DNA of 64,000 nucleotides. It comes from Acidobacteriota bacterium. Lineage in GTDB: Bacteria > Acidobacteriota > Terriglobia > Terriglobales > Acidobacteriaceae. The notes under the pieces are model-generated. The model was not told where the DNA came from, made no database searches, and saw nothing but the letters and a program-made list of their open reading frames with translations. A program made the translations under genes and the position numbers. Each line of letters opens with the position of its first letter. The stretch's first letter is position 1. The stretch covers positions 33,604-97,603 of the forward strand of contig JAJYSV010000008.1 of NCBI GenBank assembly GCA_021793405.1, written 5' to 3'. Of this stretch, positions 17,320-26,671 are shown one piece after another.

Positions 17320-20300
17320 TTGCAGAAAAGTTACGTTCACAGTGGATTTGCGAGCCTCCAGCAGGCGGCGAGGATGGGGCTTTGCGCTGCGGGAATTTTT
17401 TTGTCGACGGCGACGTTTGCGGCCGTTTCCAGCGGCGCTCAGCAAGCGGCCAGCGCATCTCGCGCGGCCGAGCCCCAGGCGGCTTCTCCGGCAAGCCCGT
17501 CTCCAGCTGTCCTGCGCTACCGCGATCTGAAAGACTGGTACGGTTTGACGGTGCGGAGCATTCGCTTTGAAGGCGTTTCCGAGCAGGACCTAAACGGTCT
17601 GCGCGAGAAACTCGCACTGAAACCCGGAGACAAGTTACGTCCGCAAGACATCCAAAGCAGCTTACATGCTCTGTTTGCCTCCGGTCTCTATCGCAACATT
17701 GTCGCGCGGGGGATTCGAATCGATGGCCAGGTCACGGTCATTTTTTGTGGAGTTCCGCAGCTGTTTCTGCGGAGACTGTACATACGCGGGATGAAGCAGG
17801 AGACGCTGGCGGCGCAAATTCAGCGCGCCACGCGCCTGGAACTGGGCGAGCCTTTCACGGCGTCGGAACTGGACCAGGCCACCGTGCAATTGAAGCAGGC
17901 GCTGGTGCGCAATGGTTTCAACGAACCCACGGTGGAGGAGAAGACGATCCCTGCCGGCAGCAACCATTTGGTGGACGTCATTTATACGGTCAAGACGGGC
18001 AAGCAAGCGAAGATTGGTTCCGTCGTAATCACAGGCGATACGGACATGACGATGGCTAAATTTCGCAAGGTCGCCAAGCTGAAGCAGGGATCCGCGGTCA
18101 CAGTGAATACCGTACCGAGGGCCCTGACACGATTGCGGAAACAGTATCAGAAGCAAGACCGGTTGGAGGCTACTGTTCGGGCCGGCCCGCAGACATTCAA
18201 CCCTGCGACGGGCGAGGTGGCATATCAGTTTGAGGTCAAGGGTGGCCCAGTGGTGCGGATCAGCGCCGTCGGCGCGAAGATTTCCAAGCGCGATTTAAAG
18301 CGTCTGATACCCGTCTACGAAGAGGGGGCCGTCGATCCGGATCTGCTGGACGAAGGAGACGAGAATCTTCGCAATCATTTCCAGAAGCAGGGTTATTTCG
18401 ATGTGCGCGTGACGCACGTGGTAGAGCATCCGGAGCCCAACGAAGAGCGGATCGTATATCGGGTCCATCCAGGCTCTCCGCATAAAGTTGTGTCAGTCAC
18501 GGTCACAGGCAATCGCTATTTCGACCAGGACATCGTGAAAGAGCGACTGAGCGTGCAGGCCGCCGATCACGTCCATTCACACGGAATTTTCAGCGAGGTA
18601 TTACTGTCACAGGACGTGGATGCCATTCAAGCTCTTTACAAGAGCAACGGGTTCGGCAATGTCAGCGTGACTGCCAACGTGAAGGACTCGGACAAAGAGC
18701 CTGGAGCCCCGAATGGCAAGGTGGCTGCCATCCGCGTCACGTATGAAATTCACGAAGGTGCGCAGCAGAAAATTGGACATATTCAACTTACCGGCGTAAG
18801 GCAGGTTCCATATGGCACACTGCTGACGCAAATGAACACGCGGCCCGGCGAACCGTATTCGCTGGCGACATTGGGCGGGGATCGGCTGCAACTCTACGAC
18901 TACTACTACCGGCATGGATTTTCCCAGGTAGAACTGACGTTTGAGCAGCATCCGGAACAGGACGATCCTAATTTGATTGATATCGATGTACGGATCGACG
19001 AAGGCAATCCTTTTTACGTCCACCAGGTCTTGATCAGCGGAGTGCATTACACCAAACCGCAGGTCGTGCAACGAGAGTTGCAGATTCATCCGGGCGATCC
19101 GCTCAATCGCAATGCCATTCTGGATACGCAGAAGCAGCTTTACAACCTGGCGCTATTCAATGAAGTCGCTACGGGCATTGTGAACCAGCGCGGAACCGAG
19201 CCGCAGAAAGACGTCCTGGTGAACGTGACCGAAGCGCATCGCTGGAACTATGACTATGGTTTTGGTTTTGAAGTCCAGACGGGCAATCCGCAAACCAATT
19301 GCCCTACGGCCGCATCGCTGATCGACCTGGGGGTACCCAATCCGTCGGCGTTTGTATGTAGCCCGAACGGAAAGTTTGGCGTGAGCCCGCGTATTTCCTT
19401 CGACGTGAGCCGCATCAACCTGGGGGGCAGAAACCGGACCATCAGCTTGCAGACGGCGTACGGCACGCTGGAACAGCAAGCGATCATGACCTACGACGTA
19501 CCGAAATTTTACGATCACAAAACGTTCGATTTTTCCATCTCCGGCGGTTATATCAGCAACCAGAATGTGACGACCTATCAAGCCTCGACCCTGAGCGGTT
19601 CCGTGGTCTTTACCGAGCGGCCCAACAGGGCCAATACGCTGATCTATTCCATGACGTACCGGTACGTCTATGTCAATCCCAGTAGCCTGCAAGTCAGCGC
19701 GGCGTTGATCCCGCTGCTGTCGCAGCCGACGCGCGTCAGCGGTCCGGGCATCACCTGGGTGCATGACACGCGCGACAATCCATTGAATGCCGCCAGCGGC
19801 TGGTATCTTTCCGCGCAGCAATTCTTCGCATGGGAAGGATTTGCGTCGCAGGCAAACTTCAATCGAATCGACATTCAGGAATCGAATTATCACCGATTGA
19901 ACAAGCGCGGCTGGATTCTGGCACGCAGCACGCGTGTTGCGTTTGAAAACACCTACGGCTCTCCTAAATATAACTTGATCCCGCTGCCGGAACGCCTGTA
20001 CGCCGGAGGCGCGACTTCGCATCGAGGATTCTCAGTGAATTCCGCGGGTCCGCGCGATCTGCAAACCGGTTATCCAGTGGGCGGTTCCGGAGGGTTTGTG
20101 AACAGCACCGAGCTGCGCATTCCGCCCGTACCGTTGCCATTGATTGGGGACAATCTGGGGTTCGCCGTATTCGAAGATATGGGCAACGTGTACGAAAATG
20201 CGTCGGGCATTTTTCCATCGCTCTTGCGGTTCTATCAGCCCAACGTAAAGACCTGCTACAACCTGACCGGTCCAGAGGGGACCTGCAACTTCAACTACGA

Positions 20301-20508
20301 TTCGCAGGCCGTAGGCTTGGGGTTGCGCTATAAGACACCTGTAGGTCCGATCCGTCTGGATTTCAGCTATAACATGAATCCAACGGTATACCCGGTGGTC
20401 AGCGATCCGAAACTGTTGCCGGCGATTCTCGACTACAACGGCCAACCGCCGTATGTCGGCAACTCCGGCCACTTCAACTTTTTCTTCAGCATTGGACAAT
20501 CGTTTTGA
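17320..20508 (+). CDS. BamA/TamA-type Omp85 outer membrane assembly protein with seven POTRA-like repeats
   Basis: This 1062-residue protein inserts beta-barrels into the outer membrane. After a signal-like segment (GLCAAGIFLSTATFAA), seven POTRA-like units can be followed by their start strands: VRSIRFEGV (about residue 78), LRRLYIRGM (150), IGSVVITGD (232), VRISAVGAK (312), VVSVTVTGN (390), IGHIQLTGV (485) and VHQVLISGV (567). The 16-strand barrel occupies about 645-1062, with VRISFDVSRINLGG-like strands, the conserved YAGGATSHRGF loop (equivalent to VRGF) and a C-terminal phenylalanine. BamA normally has five POTRA and TamA three. The start is TTG 17320; ATG 17374 is an alternative. The stop overlaps the next gene. 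Confidence 0.93.
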   Translation: MQKSYVHSGFASLQQAARMGLCAAGIFLSTATFAAVSSGAQQAASASRAAEPQAASPASPSPAVLRYRDLKDWYGLTVRSIRFEGVSEQDLNGLREKLALKPGDKLRPQDIQSSLHALFASGLYRNIVARGIRIDGQVTVIFCGVPQLFLRRLYIRGMKQETLAAQIQRATRLELGEPFTASELDQATVQLKQALVRNGFNEPTVEEKTIPAGSNHLVDVIYTVKTGKQAKIGSVVITGDTDMTMAKFRKVAKLKQGSAVTVNTVPRALTRLRKQYQKQDRLEATVRAGPQTFNPATGEVAYQFEVKGGPVVRISAVGAKISKRDLKRLIPVYEEGAVDPDLLDEGDENLRNHFQKQGYFDVRVTHVVEHPEPNEERIVYRVHPGSPHKVVSVTVTGNRYFDQDIVKERLSVQAADHVHSHGIFSEVLLSQDVDAIQALYKSNGFGNVSVTANVKDSDKEPGAPNGKVAAIRVTYEIHEGAQQKIGHIQLTGVRQVPYGTLLTQMNTRPGEPYSLATLGGDRLQLYDYYYRHGFSQVELTFEQHPEQDDPNLIDIDVRIDEGNPFYVHQVLISGVHYTKPQVVQRELQIHPGDPLNRNAILDTQKQLYNLALFNEVATGIVNQRGTEPQKDVLVNVTEAHRWNYDYGFGFEVQTGNPQTNCPTAASLIDLGVPNPSAFVCSPNGKFGVSPRISFDVSRINLGGRNRTISLQTAYGTLEQQAIMTYDVPKFYDHKTFDFSISGGYISNQNVTTYQASTLSGSVVFTERPNRANTLIYSMTYRYVYVNPSSLQVSAALIPLLSQPTRVSGPGITWVHDTRDNPLNAASGWYLSAQQFFAWEGFASQANFNRIDIQESNYHRLNKRGWILARSTRVAFENTYGSPKYNLIPLPERLYAGGATSHRGFSVNSAGPRDLQTGYPVGGSGGFVNSTELRIPPVPLPLIGDNLGFAVFEDMGNVYENASGIFPSLLRFYQPNVKTCYNLTGPEGTCNFNYDSQAVGLGLRYKTPVGPIRLDFSYNMNPTVYPVVSDPKLLPAILDYNGQPPYVGNSGHFNFFFSIGQSF

Positions 20509-21311
20509 TGACGGACGCCGACAATTCGCAAGCGATGATTTGGCGCCGCCGCGGACTTCGACAGGAGAGGCGACCCGTGGCGGGCGGGCTCGCTTTGCTG
20601 GGTTGTCTGCTGTGCTACGTCGTGGCTGCGGCGAACGCGCAGGTGCCTGCAGCCGGGCCGCAGCGCACTGTTGTTCTTGACCGCGTCGTGGCCGATCTGG
20701 ACGGCCAGGCGATTCTAGCCAGCGACGTGGACGATGAGATGCGCTTTTCCGCGCTGCAACCGGAGTTTGAGCCAGCGGCCGATAACACCCCGCAGCGGGC
20801 GCTGGAACGGGTGATCGACCGCACCCTGATCGTTCAGCAGCGGGCGCTGCAGCCCGGCGTCGCGGAGATTTCGCAGAAAGATGTGGACCAGGCGGTTGCC
20901 GAACTGCGCAAGCAAATCCAGCTAACAGACCACGTAGATTGCGAGACGGATGCCGGATGGAAAGCATTCCTGGCAGCGCACGGATTTACGCCGGAAGAGA
21001 TTGAGGACCGGATGCGGGAACGGCTGGCAATCCTGAAATTTGTCGACGTGCGTTTTGGGGTGGCAGCCCAGGTCTCAAATTCCGATGTCAGAAACTACTA
21101 CGATCAGGTGTTGGTACCAGAGTTGAAAAAGGACCATGCCGCGGTGCCGACCCTCGACTCCGTCGTTCCCCGGATACGCGAAATTCTTCGTCAACAACAG
21201 GTCAGCAAGTCGATCGATTTGTGGCTAAAAAATCTGCGAGCTGAGGGACAGGTGCAAATTCTCGATCCCGCCTATGGAGAAGTCGGAGCGGACGGGGAAG
21301 GTAGCCAATGA
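20508..21311 (+). CDS. SurA N-domain-like periplasmic chaperone without a PPIase domain
   Basis: The protein is 267 residues. Its N-terminal hydrophobic segment GGLALLGCLLCYVVAAANAQ is a signal peptide or anchor. The mature part starts VVLDRVVADLDGQAILASDVD, the hallmark strand-turn of SurA/trigger-factor-like N-domains, then helices including LERVIDRTLIVQQRAL, EDRMRERLAILKFVD and VVPRIREILRQQQVSKSIDLWLKNL. The parvulin PPIase module (about 90 residues in SurA) is missing between these helices and the C-terminal helix. ATG 20508 overlaps the Omp85 stop (TGATG); TTG 20505 is also possible. Context between Omp85 and TamB genes suggests it escorts outer membrane proteins to the Omp85 machine. 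Confidence 0.85.
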   Translation: MTDADNSQAMIWRRRGLRQERRPVAGGLALLGCLLCYVVAAANAQVPAAGPQRTVVLDRVVADLDGQAILASDVDDEMRFSALQPEFEPAADNTPQRALERVIDRTLIVQQRALQPGVAEISQKDVDQAVAELRKQIQLTDHVDCETDAGWKAFLAAHGFTPEEIEDRMRERLAILKFVDVRFGVAAQVSNSDVRNYYDQVLVPELKKDHAAVPTLDSVVPRIREILRQQQVSKSIDLWLKNLRAEGQVQILDPAYGEVGADGEGSQ

Positions 21312-24300
21312 CAGAGGGCGCTTCTGCGAACCGGGAGAACGGAGCTGCGAAAACGCGCCGGTCGCGCTGGCGCATGGTTGCCTATGCGGTCGCAGCCATG
21401 CTGGCATTGGTTGTCGCGCTGATAGGAGCGCTGGTCTGGTATGCCAACACGCCGCAGTTTGCAGCCCGCGTCCATCATGCGGTGGTCGATGTGCTAGAAC
21501 GGACGACTGGCGGCCGGGTGGAGATGCGTTCCTTCCGGTGGAGTCTACGGCATTTCGCGATCGAAGTGAATGACCTGACGATCCATGGCAAAGAAGCTGC
21601 CGGCGAAGTCCCATATTTTCACGTCAGCCATCTCGTGCTCCATGCCAGCATCCTTACCCTACTGAGTCCGAAGATCAGTTTGACCAGTCTGACCGCAGAG
21701 AGCCCGACCATCCATCTGATCGTGTATCCAGATGGAACGACGAATCAACCGCAGCCCCGGGTGGCCAGCCAACAACCCTTGCCGCAGGCACTGCTCAGCA
21801 TGGCGATCGATGATACTCGCGTCGAGAATGGGGTTTTCCTGCTCAACAATCGCAAGATCCCATTCAACCTGGCGGCTGGGCCGATCCAGTTGGCGATGCG
21901 GTATGTGAGCGATCCAGCCGAGTACCAGGCGTCGCTGGATATAAGGAACATTACGTTTCGCTTGAAGAGCGATAGCGGGGCGCATTCGCGTCTGAAGGTT
22001 AGCCTGCGTCTGCGCCGGGATGAAGTCAAGATTGAGAATCTCGATCTCGAAACAGGGAACTCGCGCTTGATCGGAAGCGGTGAGTTGCAGAATTTTTCCT
22101 CCCCCAGCTGGCAGGCGAACATTCGTGGCTCGGTTGACGCCCGCCAGATCGGAGCGATGATGGGTGTGGATGCAATGCGCGCCGGGATAGCACAACTCTC
22201 CATCGACGCCCATGGAGCTGCGAATGGGACGTTTCAGGTATCGGGCCACGTCGTCATGCGCTCGGGAGCGTGGGTAGCTCCCTGGCTGACTCTTCGCAAT
22301 GTCGATTTGCGAACCAACATCTATGTCGACAACGATACATGCTCTCTGACGGACTTTTCTTCCGTACTCGACGACCAGGGCAGAATCGCGGGAAGTATGG
22401 TGTTGAAACATTGCGTGGGGCCGTCCGCGCCAGTGATCGCGCCAGGCACCAAGGGAAAGGCTCGACCTGCGGAATCCCTGCGGCAGCGGATGAGCCCGAG
22501 GGAACTGCTGGAGCACCTGCACCAGAAATTTGAGCCGAAGGCGGCGAAGGCTGTCGAGCAGGAGTATCAGCCGCTGCAGGCCGATATCGAAGCCCAGGTT
22601 TCCAACGTTACCCTGCCGTTAATTCTGGCTGCAACAGCTCCCCGCCGGGACTGGAATATTGGATTTACAACCGCTGCCTCCGGCAAAGTGACCGTCCACT
22701 GGACGGGCGATGGAAATGGCCTGGATGTGCATGGCGACTTGATGCTGAGCGTACCGCAACACACCCTGGGTCTGGTACCAGTCAGCGGACCGGCACACGC
22801 CGACTATCTTGGGGACCATCGCCATCTGGTGATTCAGGATGCGAATCTGCATACGCCAGCAACGCAGGTGCACGGCGCGGGCACGCTGGATTTGCTGGAG
22901 AAGGACCTGCACAGCTCGCTGCGGCTGGATGTCGTTGGAAGGGACCTGGGCGAGTTCGACCAACTGCTGACGATTACGGATCTGCGGGCCACGCCAGTTG
23001 GCGCCCCTCACGCCCTGCCATTGAAATTGCTGGGAAGCGCAAGCTTCCATGGAATCGTTCACGGCTCATTCTTCGCGTTGCAAGCGGTTGGGCATCTGGA
23101 TTCCGGACCGTTTGAGATGGTGGTGGAACGGGCTCGGCAAGAGAATGCGGGGGACACGATGCACGAGCATCTTCTGACATGGGACCAATTTCACGGCGAC
23201 ATTTCCTATGCTCCGGCGCGACTCGTCGTGCGCAACGGGGAACTGGTTCGAGGCAACGCAGTGATTCATGCCGACCTGGATTTATCACCGGACCGCACGG
23301 CGCCGGACACGTATACCTACAACAATCAAACCCAGGTAACGGCGACCATGCAGTCGACGAATGCATCCGTGGCCGACCTGCAGTCGGTATTCGGTACCTC
23401 GTACCCCGTTGCTGGAACGCTGGAAGTCCATGCGCATGTGGCTGGGACGTTGGATGATCTGGAAGGTTCCGGGCAGGTGGACCTCACTCACGGTGTCATT
23501 GACGGGCAGGCCATTCCAAGCGCAATGGCGGTGCTGGCCGCCGAGGGCCATCGGCTGGAAGCGACTCATGTACGGATTGCGACTGCAGGAGGCATCGCAA
23601 CCGGACATCTCTCGTATGACGACGCGAGCGGAAAGTTGCAAGGCGAACTGACAGGCGAGCATTTTGAACTGTCGCAGATCGCGCTGCTGGAAAACTCGCG
23701 CCTGAAGCCCGACGGCACGATGGGTTTTCATTTTCAGGGAGGCGGAACTTTGGCCGCTCCGGTGGCGACCGGCGCCATGCAAGTTGAGAACTTGACTCTG
23801 AATGGCCGGCCGATGGGCCGCGCGCAAGCCGAGACCCACTACCAGGGCGGAATACTCTACATGACATCGCGCGCGGAGGTATTGCGAGCGCGCCTGGATA
23901 TGAGTGGACAGGTTCAACTGGGCGGGAAGTATCCCGCCCAGATGGAGCTGACATTTGCAGATTTCAATATCGATCCGCTGCTGCGCAGCTTGACGACTTC
24001 CGGGATCAGCGCCCAATCCTCGCTGCAGGGAAAGATTACGATGTCCGGGCCACTGGCTGAGCCATCCGCGATCCAAGCGGATGCGGATATGAACACTTTC
24101 AGCGTAACTATCGGCAACCTTCCCATCCATTCCGAGGGGCCAATCGAAGCCTCGTTGCGGGATGGAAAATTGCAGCTGAAGCAGGTACATCTCCAAGGCG
24201 CGGATATGGATCTGACCGCGGGCGGGACGATCGACCTGCTGCGCGGCTATGCGCTTCGTCTGCATTCCGAAGGTACGGTGAATGCAAGACTGGCCTCCGT

Positions 24301-25525
24301 CACGAACAAGGCGCTGCAGTCTACGGGCCAGGTCAGCTTTGTAGTGAATGTGCGCGGCACGGTTCACCAGCCGAACATGCAGGGGCGCGCTCAATTCAGC
24401 AACATTAACATGCACCTGCAGAACATCACCAATGGTCTGACGGACATGAACGGAACGATGGTGTTCGATCAGAACCGGCTGGTGGTGCAGCAGTTGAAGG
24501 GATCCTCGGGCGGCGGGGAGCTGGATGTCAAAGGCTTCATCGGCTATCAGAACGGCATATTTACCGATTTGACAGTTACCAGCCAGGGAGTGCGGATTCG
24601 ATATCCAAAAGGAATTTCCAGTTCAGTAGACGCCAAGCTGCGCGTATTGGGGAACGTGGACGATCTGTTGGTCAGCGGCAACGTGCAGCTGATGCGTTTT
24701 GGAGTCGACAGCAACATCGACCTGACCTCGCTGGCCGTGGGTGGCGGCGGAGTTTCAACTCCGATCGATCCATCGTCGCCGCTGAATCGGGTGCATCTTG
24801 ATATTCACGTCACATCTGCCCCGCAACTGGGATTCCAGAACTCGTTTGCATCGCTCGCCGGCGATGTGAACCTGCGCATCCGCGGCACCGTCGAAAACCC
24901 CTCCGTTCTGGGACGGATTGATATCACCGAAGGATCCGCTTCATTCGCGGGGACAAAATACCAGTTGCAACAGGGCGACATTATTTTTGCCAATCCTGTG
25001 ACTATTGCTCCGGAGATCGACCTGGAAGCCACTGCGCAGGTACAGAATTACGACATCATCATCACCTTGCACGGACCGCCCAGCAAGCTGGAGATTTCCT
25101 ATCGTTCCGAGCCGCCTCTGACGCAGGCCGACGTGTTGGCCCTGCTGGCGCTGGGCCGCACCAATGAGCAGGCGGCGATGTATGGCGAGCAGCAGCAGGC
25201 GGGCGCCAATCTGACCACTGAAGCTTTGCTGGGAGGGGCACTGAATGCGGCGGTCAGCAGCCGCGTGCAGAAATTGTTTGGGGTGGGCAGCGTGCGTGTG
25301 GATCCCAACTTCGTCGGCACACTGGGCGAGTCGACCGCGCGCATCACGGTGGAACAGCAAGTGGGACGAAACTTGATCCTGACTTTTGCCACGAATGTGA
25401 ACACCACGGCGCAGCAGTTGATTCAGGGCCAATTGAATCTGACCCGCAACGTGTCTATCATCGCGGTGCGCGACGAAGCGAATGTTTTCAGCATGTATCT
25501 GCAGATTCGCGGACGGCATCAGTAA
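21308..25525 (+). CDS. tamB: TamB-like translocation and assembly module protein
   Basis: This 1405-residue protein has an N-terminal membrane anchor (VAAMLALVVALIGALVWYA) followed by a very long beta-rich domain of AsmA/TamB type with repeated GxxxxxGxL-like strands, consistent with a periplasm-spanning hydrophobic groove. The C-terminal DUF490/TamB signature is clear: ITEGSASFAGTKYQLQQGDI, FANPVTIAPEIDLEATAQV and the alpha-helical PPLTQADVLALLALGR. TamB proteins act with TamA in outer membrane protein or phospholipid transport. ATG 21308 overlaps the previous stop by four bases (ATGA), so all three genes form one coupled operon. The next gene starts over 200 bases downstream. Confidence 0.93.
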   Translation: MTEGASANRENGAAKTRRSRWRMVAYAVAAMLALVVALIGALVWYANTPQFAARVHHAVVDVLERTTGGRVEMRSFRWSLRHFAIEVNDLTIHGKEAAGEVPYFHVSHLVLHASILTLLSPKISLTSLTAESPTIHLIVYPDGTTNQPQPRVASQQPLPQALLSMAIDDTRVENGVFLLNNRKIPFNLAAGPIQLAMRYVSDPAEYQASLDIRNITFRLKSDSGAHSRLKVSLRLRRDEVKIENLDLETGNSRLIGSGELQNFSSPSWQANIRGSVDARQIGAMMGVDAMRAGIAQLSIDAHGAANGTFQVSGHVVMRSGAWVAPWLTLRNVDLRTNIYVDNDTCSLTDFSSVLDDQGRIAGSMVLKHCVGPSAPVIAPGTKGKARPAESLRQRMSPRELLEHLHQKFEPKAAKAVEQEYQPLQADIEAQVSNVTLPLILAATAPRRDWNIGFTTAASGKVTVHWTGDGNGLDVHGDLMLSVPQHTLGLVPVSGPAHADYLGDHRHLVIQDANLHTPATQVHGAGTLDLLEKDLHSSLRLDVVGRDLGEFDQLLTITDLRATPVGAPHALPLKLLGSASFHGIVHGSFFALQAVGHLDSGPFEMVVERARQENAGDTMHEHLLTWDQFHGDISYAPARLVVRNGELVRGNAVIHADLDLSPDRTAPDTYTYNNQTQVTATMQSTNASVADLQSVFGTSYPVAGTLEVHAHVAGTLDDLEGSGQVDLTHGVIDGQAIPSAMAVLAAEGHRLEATHVRIATAGGIATGHLSYDDASGKLQGELTGEHFELSQIALLENSRLKPDGTMGFHFQGGGTLAAPVATGAMQVENLTLNGRPMGRAQAETHYQGGILYMTSRAEVLRARLDMSGQVQLGGKYPAQMELTFADFNIDPLLRSLTTSGISAQSSLQGKITMSGPLAEPSAIQADADMNTFSVTIGNLPIHSEGPIEASLRDGKLQLKQVHLQGADMDLTAGGTIDLLRGYALRLHSEGTVNARLASVTNKALQSTGQVSFVVNVRGTVHQPNMQGRAQFSNINMHLQNITNGLTDMNGTMVFDQNRLVVQQLKGSSGGGELDVKGFIGYQNGIFTDLTVTSQGVRIRYPKGISSSVDAKLRVLGNVDDLLVSGNVQLMRFGVDSNIDLTSLAVGGGGVSTPIDPSSPLNRVHLDIHVTSAPQLGFQNSFASLAGDVNLRIRGTVENPSVLGRIDITEGSASFAGTKYQLQQGDIIFANPVTIAPEIDLEATAQVQNYDIIITLHGPPSKLEISYRSEPPLTQADVLALLALGRTNEQAAMYGEQQQAGANLTTEALLGGALNAAVSSRVQKLFGVGSVRVDPNFVGTLGESTARITVEQQVGRNLILTFATNVNTTAQQLIQGQLNLTRNVSIIAVRDEANVFSMYLQIRGRHQ

Positions 25526-25738
25526 AAATCTTCTATTTGCTGGAACCAGGCCAAGCCCGGCTGACGGACGAAGCGGCCCATTTCCTATTTCCTGCGTCTA
25601 TATGGAACAAGGGAGGAGTGCCGCAGGAATTGGGTGAGCCTCATTCTTCTCGGGGCGTAGACTATTCGACATCGAGGCATCAGGGGACCCGGAAGGCGCG
25701 TGGGCCGGCCGATAAGAGAAGCAAGGGGGACAAGACAG

Positions 25739-26542
25739 ATGCGGAATAAGACAGTGATATCCCGTGTGTTGATCGCGGCGTGTTGTATGGGCATGTTGGT
25801 GGGGGCGCCGGGTTTCGTTGGCTCTTCCGCCTATGTGCTGGCTGCCGATATGGGCAGTTCAGACGCGCAACTGGCGGCCAGAGTAAAGCGCGAGCTGAAA
25901 GGCAAGAATTTTCAGGACGTGACCGTGCTCGCCAACGGCGGTACCGTAACACTTTCTGGGCAGGTTCCTCTCTATGGGTATAAAGCGCAAGCGATTAAGA
26001 AAGCGAAAAAGATATCCGGCGTGAAAGACGTTCGGGACAACATAGCCGTCGGCGGCCCGAACCTTCCAGATAATGTTCTGCAGAGGAACTTGATGGAGCG
26101 AATCGAAGTCGATCGGGTCGGCTACGGCCAGGTCTTCGATGCGATTGGCGCCCATGTGCAGAATGGCGTGGTGACCTTGGTGGGTCACGCGGTGGGTCCG
26201 ATAGCCCAACAGTCGGCCGTTGCGCTGACGGAATTTACGCCAGGCGTCAAAGACGTCATCAACCAGATTCGGGTCGATCCGCTTTCCCCTATGGACGATG
26301 GAATCCGGATCATGACGTTCCGCGCAATTTATGGATATCCGGCCTTGCAACAGTACGCCATCGTTCCGTCCCGTCCGATTCGAATTTCCGTGCAAAACGG
26401 GGATGTGACTTTATACGGTATGGTGGACAACGATATGGACAAGCAACTCGCGTACATGCGCGCGATGCAGGTACCCAATGTATTCCATGTCACCAACGAT
26501 CTGATCGTTGCCAATGAGAAGCCGGAAAAGGGCAGCAAGTAA
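25739..26542 (+). CDS. exported protein with three BON domains
   Basis: The 267-residue protein has a signal peptide (LIAACCMGMLVGAPGF...AYVLAAD) and then three consecutive BON-type alpha/beta units: about 38-102 (VTVLANGGTVTLSGQVPLYG), 110-180 (IGAHVQNGVVTLVGHAVGP) and 185-262 (IRISVQNGDVTLYGMVDNDM). BON domains bind membranes or hydrophobic ligands; OsmY and DolP are the best-known members, acting in envelope stress and outer membrane integrity. Location just after the outer-membrane assembly operon fits such a role. An in-frame ATG at 25700 exists, but ATG 25739 has a purine-rich GGGGGA upstream and starts the signal peptide properly. Confidence 0.85.
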   Translation: MRNKTVISRVLIAACCMGMLVGAPGFVGSSAYVLAADMGSSDAQLAARVKRELKGKNFQDVTVLANGGTVTLSGQVPLYGYKAQAIKKAKKISGVKDVRDNIAVGGPNLPDNVLQRNLMERIEVDRVGYGQVFDAIGAHVQNGVVTLVGHAVGPIAQQSAVALTEFTPGVKDVINQIRVDPLSPMDDGIRIMTFRAIYGYPALQQYAIVPSRPIRISVQNGDVTLYGMVDNDMDKQLAYMRAMQVPNVFHVTNDLIVANEKPEKGSK

Positions 26543-26671
26543 CTTGTCGATTTGAGCGGACGTTCGGTTTCCGCGCGGCAGTAAGGTGCAAACCCATATT
26601 GCGATCGACCGCCGGATTTATTTGCGAGCGGCTTTTCTTCCTCGTGAAAACCGGCCATCCACGCAGACATC

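Noticed and set aside
16633..17445. 270-codon minus-strand frame spanning the ThiF gene start
   Set aside because: It overlaps ThiF out of frame and Omp85 coding sequence; only its intergenic part might be real and is reported as a low-confidence finding.
23285..24415. 376-codon minus-strand frame inside tamB
   Set aside because: Shadow of the TamB gene, with no domain or ribosome binding site.
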